A stretch of 64,000 bases of DNA from Tyto alba. Taxonomy: Eukaryota; Chordata; Aves; Strigiformes; Tytonidae. Where the stretch lies: contig NW_024881300.1 in assembly GCF_018691265.1 (NCBI RefSeq), positions 5,469,546-5,533,545 on the forward strand. The letters are read 5' to 3'. Shown here piece by piece: positions 59,178-64,000 of the stretch. Every line of letters starts with the position of its first letter. The stretch's first letter is position 1. Position numbers and translations under genes: made by a program. A model generated the notes under the pieces. It did not search any database. It was not told the DNA's origin and was given only the letters and a program-made list of their open reading frames with translations.

Positions 59178-62100
59178 ATCAGTTTACAAGGATTTAAGAC
59201 ATTACTTTAAAAATTGGAGTAGTGGCTAGAAATTGATATTTGCAATATGGAATATATGCTCAATATGGCTGCACCGGGACACAGACATCATATATAAAAT
59301 ATTTTAGAAAACACCTGACTCCTGGTACCAGAAGAGATAAACTCGCACCAAACAAACAGCTCTCAATATATTTGTTTATATACATATTTTTATATATAGA
59401 CAACCAACAATGACTCCTCACAGGCAAACAGATAAAGGAGAGAAAACCTTTGCACTATTGCCCAGTAATCCTCAAATTTGGATGGACTAATTGGAGAAAC
59501 AAGTGCCAAAGCCTCTGAACTATCCATATTCAAACAAAAGCATTCTGTTTGGTAATAAAGTTAACCAGTTTGCTACTGAGATTTGGCAGTTGACTACAGA
59601 TAAAGTCAACAAAACCAATAAAAGTCCCGCACAACAGTCATGTAGCTACCTGCTGGACTGTCATGTGGCCATGAAACAATTTGTTGTCCACTGACCATAG
59701 ATATCACAAGCAAAGCCAAGTTGTCCATTCAGCTATTTAAAATGGAAAACAAATCACTGAAGAAAGGAAAATACTTGCTGTTTGTCTATCCTGCTTTCCC
59801 ATGAAGAGAATTGCAAGGACTGGCAGAGGAGAGGTATCTTCTTTCACTTGGATTCACTGTAACAGCCAGATTCCCTTGCTAGAAAGCGTGGTTCTCTTTT
59901 CAGTGAGCAGAATAAGAGGACTCTGTGATTTTGCTGCTGAGGAAGTCCCCTCGTGAGGCTGCCTCAGCATTGTTTGGGGAATGTCGTTGCGACCAGAATG
60001 GAAAAGGCTGCAGGAGTTACCTTCTCCCAGACCTTCTGTGAAGCGAGACCCTGCAGAAGAATGTGGGACAGTGTCTTGGGACCGCTCTGCCCCCACATCC
60101 TTCACCTCTTGCATCGGCCTAGTGATTTAATCTCACTGTATTTAGTGCTTACAATTACAGTGAAGAACCAATCAAAACCCACCCTCAGTTACTCATGGGT
60201 GAATTATCAGGTTGTGGATTAACCACTTTCCTCATTTCCCAGTTCTGCCTGGGGAGTGTACACTGCTTGCTTCACTCTCTACAGAAATCCATGTAAAGGC
60301 AAATGTATAAAATTTGTCCTTAGAGACTAATTTACATAGGTTTTACAATATAGGAGGCTTTGCTTTGCCCTACCCCTGCCCTGGCTCACAGTTGACTGAC
60401 AGAAGATAGACAGACAGAAGGAAGCCAACATTGCCACTCTTCCCTCCGTGCACCCTCATTTCTATTCCTTAATGCAACACCACAGTCTAGCTGCAAACCC
60501 AATCTGCTAGGCTAGTACATCTATAAGAGAAACATAAGGAACAACTAAAATCCAGACAGACTACACATAAGATCATTTTCACATTTATCCATTTATGTGT
60601 AAAGTAATATTAGTAAAACTGTTGCTTTTTTTAAGTAATTGGTTAATGTATTTATGTGCAAGACAGGATATAGAGTGGTATGCTCAGCTATTGTAAATAA
60701 TTCTGGTGTGCTCCCAAAGAAACCGTTTAAATTTAAATTATTTATTCAAGATTCCATATTAAATTATATAATAAACCACCATTCCTACACAGAAAATAGA
60801 TTTACTGCATACAGATGTGCTAAAAGCAGAACATCTGCACATGAAAAATCATCAATACCATGATATTTTATCTACTTTGTGCAGATAAGGCAATCAACTA
60901 ATTGCTTTCTGAAAAATTCGGGGCAGAAATTTAATGCACCAAATATTTATGGGTTAAAAAGAAACGTAGTAATTATGGAATCCTGTATCACTTCCATTTG
61001 TACATAGTATATTTGGTGTACACACATGCCATCAGACCTCAAGTAATGCTCTGTAGATTGATGAAGTCTGACTCAAACAATATGTCACAACAGGAGCCTG
61101 ACAACTGAAAGCATGCTTCATGTAAACTTGTAAAGTCTTCGAAAAGAATGCTAGATTTTTAGCCAGTTAATGGTTTGAGTAGTAGGCTCCTTTTACTGCT
61201 GCTGAAATGAAATACTTCAGTAAACCTCTTGTCGTTTACAGATGTCCTTCTATATCAAAATCATGCACCACTTTTGCTTCTCTTACAAAATCAAATGAAA
61301 CAGAGCTGGATCTTTTACTTCTTCCTAACTGGCTGCAATTAGTAGATAGACATTATTGAACAAGACTATTGAATAATTTTCTCCCCATTCTAATCTGCTT
61401 TGCAGTTTTCTGAGTAAAAATGTAAGCCAACCACCTTAGCAAACAACTCCATTTATTACTTTTGATAGAAAGGTTCATAATATCTTGCAATTTGTATGGG
61501 TTTTGTTTCTGTCTGGCTATTAAACACTGAAGTCATTGGGGACACTTATTAACATGCATTCAGCTACTCTTTAGTATGATGTTAATTCTGGATTTATGCT
61601 TCTGGAGAGCACTATGTATAACAATATAATGACACTTGCTTAGTACTTTATCCACATACAAAATTGTTGGCTGTAAAAAATTCAAGGAATATAGAGAGTG
61701 GTTGAGTTGTGTTAAAAAAAAATACCTTATAAAGGTAAGAAATCTACTGAAGTTTAGGGAAAAGTATTCTTGATTATTTTTAAATATACATTTAAAGAGC
61801 AAGGATATAGTTGGAGCAATTTGATTATAAAATATCATTTTAAGTCATTCTTTCCTTTAGAAACTAGGTATCTATGAGGACAGTTTTTGTACTGTAGGAA
61901 GGGATTGTAAAATTAAATAATCGTGCTACATTTTATCCTAAGATGTTGTCTTAAATATTTGATGGATGCAGGTGCTCGGCTCTACAGCTTACATGACACA
62001 TCTGATCTTCTCAGATAACAATACTACCGCCCTCATTTTTATTTAATAAATCTTCTGTCAAAAAAAAAAAAAAAGAAAGAATGGTTTCCAAGCAGAGTGT

Positions 62101-64000
62101 GTATAATTTGAAGGAATAGTCAAATTGTGATGCTTGGGCAGTTGTTACCATACCTAAAACAAGACACCATACCAAAGCTGCAGCTGTCTGTAGGAAGGAT
62201 GGATCTAAAGGTACTAACATTCAGTTTATGTTCAATATAGAAAAGGCAATGGAAAAGATGTCAATATACCAGATATATCTGGCCTATAGCACCAACCTGG
62301 AAACCAGACTCACCAGACAAATGTCTCTAAGGAATATTCCACCTAGTCACCAAAGGGAGGGGTGAGGAAAGTTGTTTTTTTTCCCCACTATATTTATGAA
62401 AGGTGTTGCATTTCAAGCCATTTAAGGGGGAGATGGCCTTTCAAATTGAGTCTTGGAACTTATTGCAACCACCTGAATTATCAGCTCTTTACTTTTTTCA
62501 CATGTCCAAAATCCATGTGGTTAGACTTCTGTTAAAAAAAAAAAAAAAAAAAAAAGAAAAAGGGAAAACCTTCTAAAAAGAGCCTCATACCAGAAACTGT
62601 TGATTTGTCAGCTGTACATTATCAGAGGCAGTTTCCACATGCCTGTCCAGGCCTTTGAAACTTCATGGTACATCTATCTCCCTGTAACAACATTTACAGA
62701 TGCTCTTATTCTGGCACGTGTAAGGTTCCTGGACTTAAGATATAAGCATAGCAACCTCAGAAATCTTGCCTGGTCTCTATATAAGAGCACACATAACAGG
62801 AAAATTAGTAATTTTTATCCTCATTATGCAAATCATTGAACATATTAAGAATCAAATGAATCTAAAAGTACATTTAGTATTAAAAATGTATGTGAAATGT
62901 TCCTACATTAAGAAACTGAATAACAAGCAACTAAAATATCATATTGTACATAATTCAATCAAACCAATAGCTAAAGAAATTCAGGATTTTATTTTGCTGC
63001 ATGGAATCATGAATGCCTTGATGTTTTCAAATGAGACACTTTGTTAACATTGCTGCTATTTAATAGTACTTGTTTGGTTTGGGAACCAGCTTTTATCACA
63101 GCTGAAATCAGCTGAGAATTTGAAAGAGGAATAAAGACAGACAAAGGTCTAGTTTCCAGATCTGTCTGGGGATGTGATGTTCATTTGAGGACAGTGGAAC
63201 AAGTGCAACGCTGCAGACAAGCTGGAGAAGGGGAGTGGAAAATGGCTATAAACCAGCTATCGGTGGCTTGTTCAGCACTTGATGATTCAGGCTTTAAAAG
63301 CACAGACCCAGAAAAATGCCTCGATTTGAGCATATAAACTGCCAGTGTTAGGACTAAGGATGGCAAATAAGAGTGAACAAGCTTTTTCTCTGCCATCTCC
63401 TGGAGCCCTGCTGTGTTCCACTTTTTCCTTTTTGAAAACTTGATGCCTTTCCTCCATGGCACTCTTCCAGTTTGAGGTTTCTGCTCATATATACAATCCA
63501 TATCTGTGTTTGTAGAGATTTGGGGATAATCCATGGGCTATGTTGCTGAAAACAGTCAAGCAATGTTTTATTTTCCTTTCCTCTTGCCCATACTTGCAGT
63601 TGTTCATTGTATTTTAAGCTGGACTTTAAGCACCTCTGAATATATGCATGCAGCATGGTACAACAGGGCTATTACCACATCTGGGATATTTGAGTGTTAT
63701 AACAGGTTGAGTACATTACTTACTAGTGTTGAATGCTCACTCTACAGTCACACAAGGACCACAAATGGAGTCATATATTTGTCTTGGTATATCTTCTTGT
63801 TCATGTATGCTTAAAAATAAAAAAAATAAATGAAATAGCAGAACGGTGACCAGAACCTTGACTATTATATACAGAGTACCTAACAATTCTGTTGATTCAA
63901 TTCTTACGCTTGGAAATGAGACGGTCGCTCTACATCACCCACCAGGCATTCAAGAAAACCCCACAAACGAACAAACACATAGAGAAAGCTCAACCCCCAT
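59178..64000. other. Gene desert segment 11
   Basis: AT-rich to the window end, with A runs near 62060-62074 and 62534-62554. If the FTO-IRX3 order of other vertebrates holds, this end faces FTO. No exon like the conserved FTO C-terminus was recognised on the minus strand. Confidence 0.4.

Noticed and set aside
63181..63656. Minus-strand frames at the right edge considered as FTO exons
   Set aside because: The translations do not match the conserved FTO C-terminal region or catalytic motifs.

Overview
The window looks like nuclear DNA from a sauropsid, most likely a bird. It has vertebrate GT-AG introns, dense CpG islands with long C and G runs, many A and T homopolymers, and old degraded amniote SINE fragments. 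One protein-coding gene can be supported: a complete four-exon Iroquois homeobox gene, IRX3, on the + strand (coding exons 9419-9640, 10190-11321, 11863-11929 and 12618-12672; 491 residues). The species cannot be fixed from this sequence.

Layout. Positions 1-9418 lie upstream of IRX3 and alternate GC-rich CpG islands (about 1-1020, 2830-3560 and 5460-6770) with AT-rich, low-repeat blocks that look like conserved noncoding elements (about 2100-2480, 5100-5420, 7070-7560 and 8100-8480). A probable IRX3 promoter region with an inverted CCAAT box and an AT-rich TATA-like element lies near 8827-8885. A purine-rich leader with two small upstream ORFs follows. The gene sits in its own CpG island (about 9150-11570) and ends with overlapping AATAAA signals at 12955-12964. 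Another CpG island lies just beyond the poly(A) site (about 13030-14030). More enhancer-like AT-rich blocks follow to about 20.7 kb.

From about 20.7 kb to 64 kb the window is a gene desert. It is AT-rich, without CpG islands or recognisable exons. It holds simple repeats, several short near-perfect hairpins (21.55, 21.68, 43.75, 49.14 and 59.16 kb), two clear MIR-type SINE remnants (36.9 and 58.35 kb), and degraded pieces that resemble other ancient amniote repeats.

Context. In the vertebrate IrxB cluster, IRX3 lies between FTO and IRX5/IRX6, and in human IRX3 and FTO are tail to tail. If that order holds here, the left edge points to IRX5 and the desert on the right points to the 3' end of FTO. 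No FTO exon was recognised. The stacked CpG islands and flanking desert are what is expected of a Polycomb-regulated developmental regulator with long-range enhancers. All enhancer calls are inferences from composition and motifs. I found no CRISPR array, tRNA, rRNA, viral gene or novel multi-gene system.
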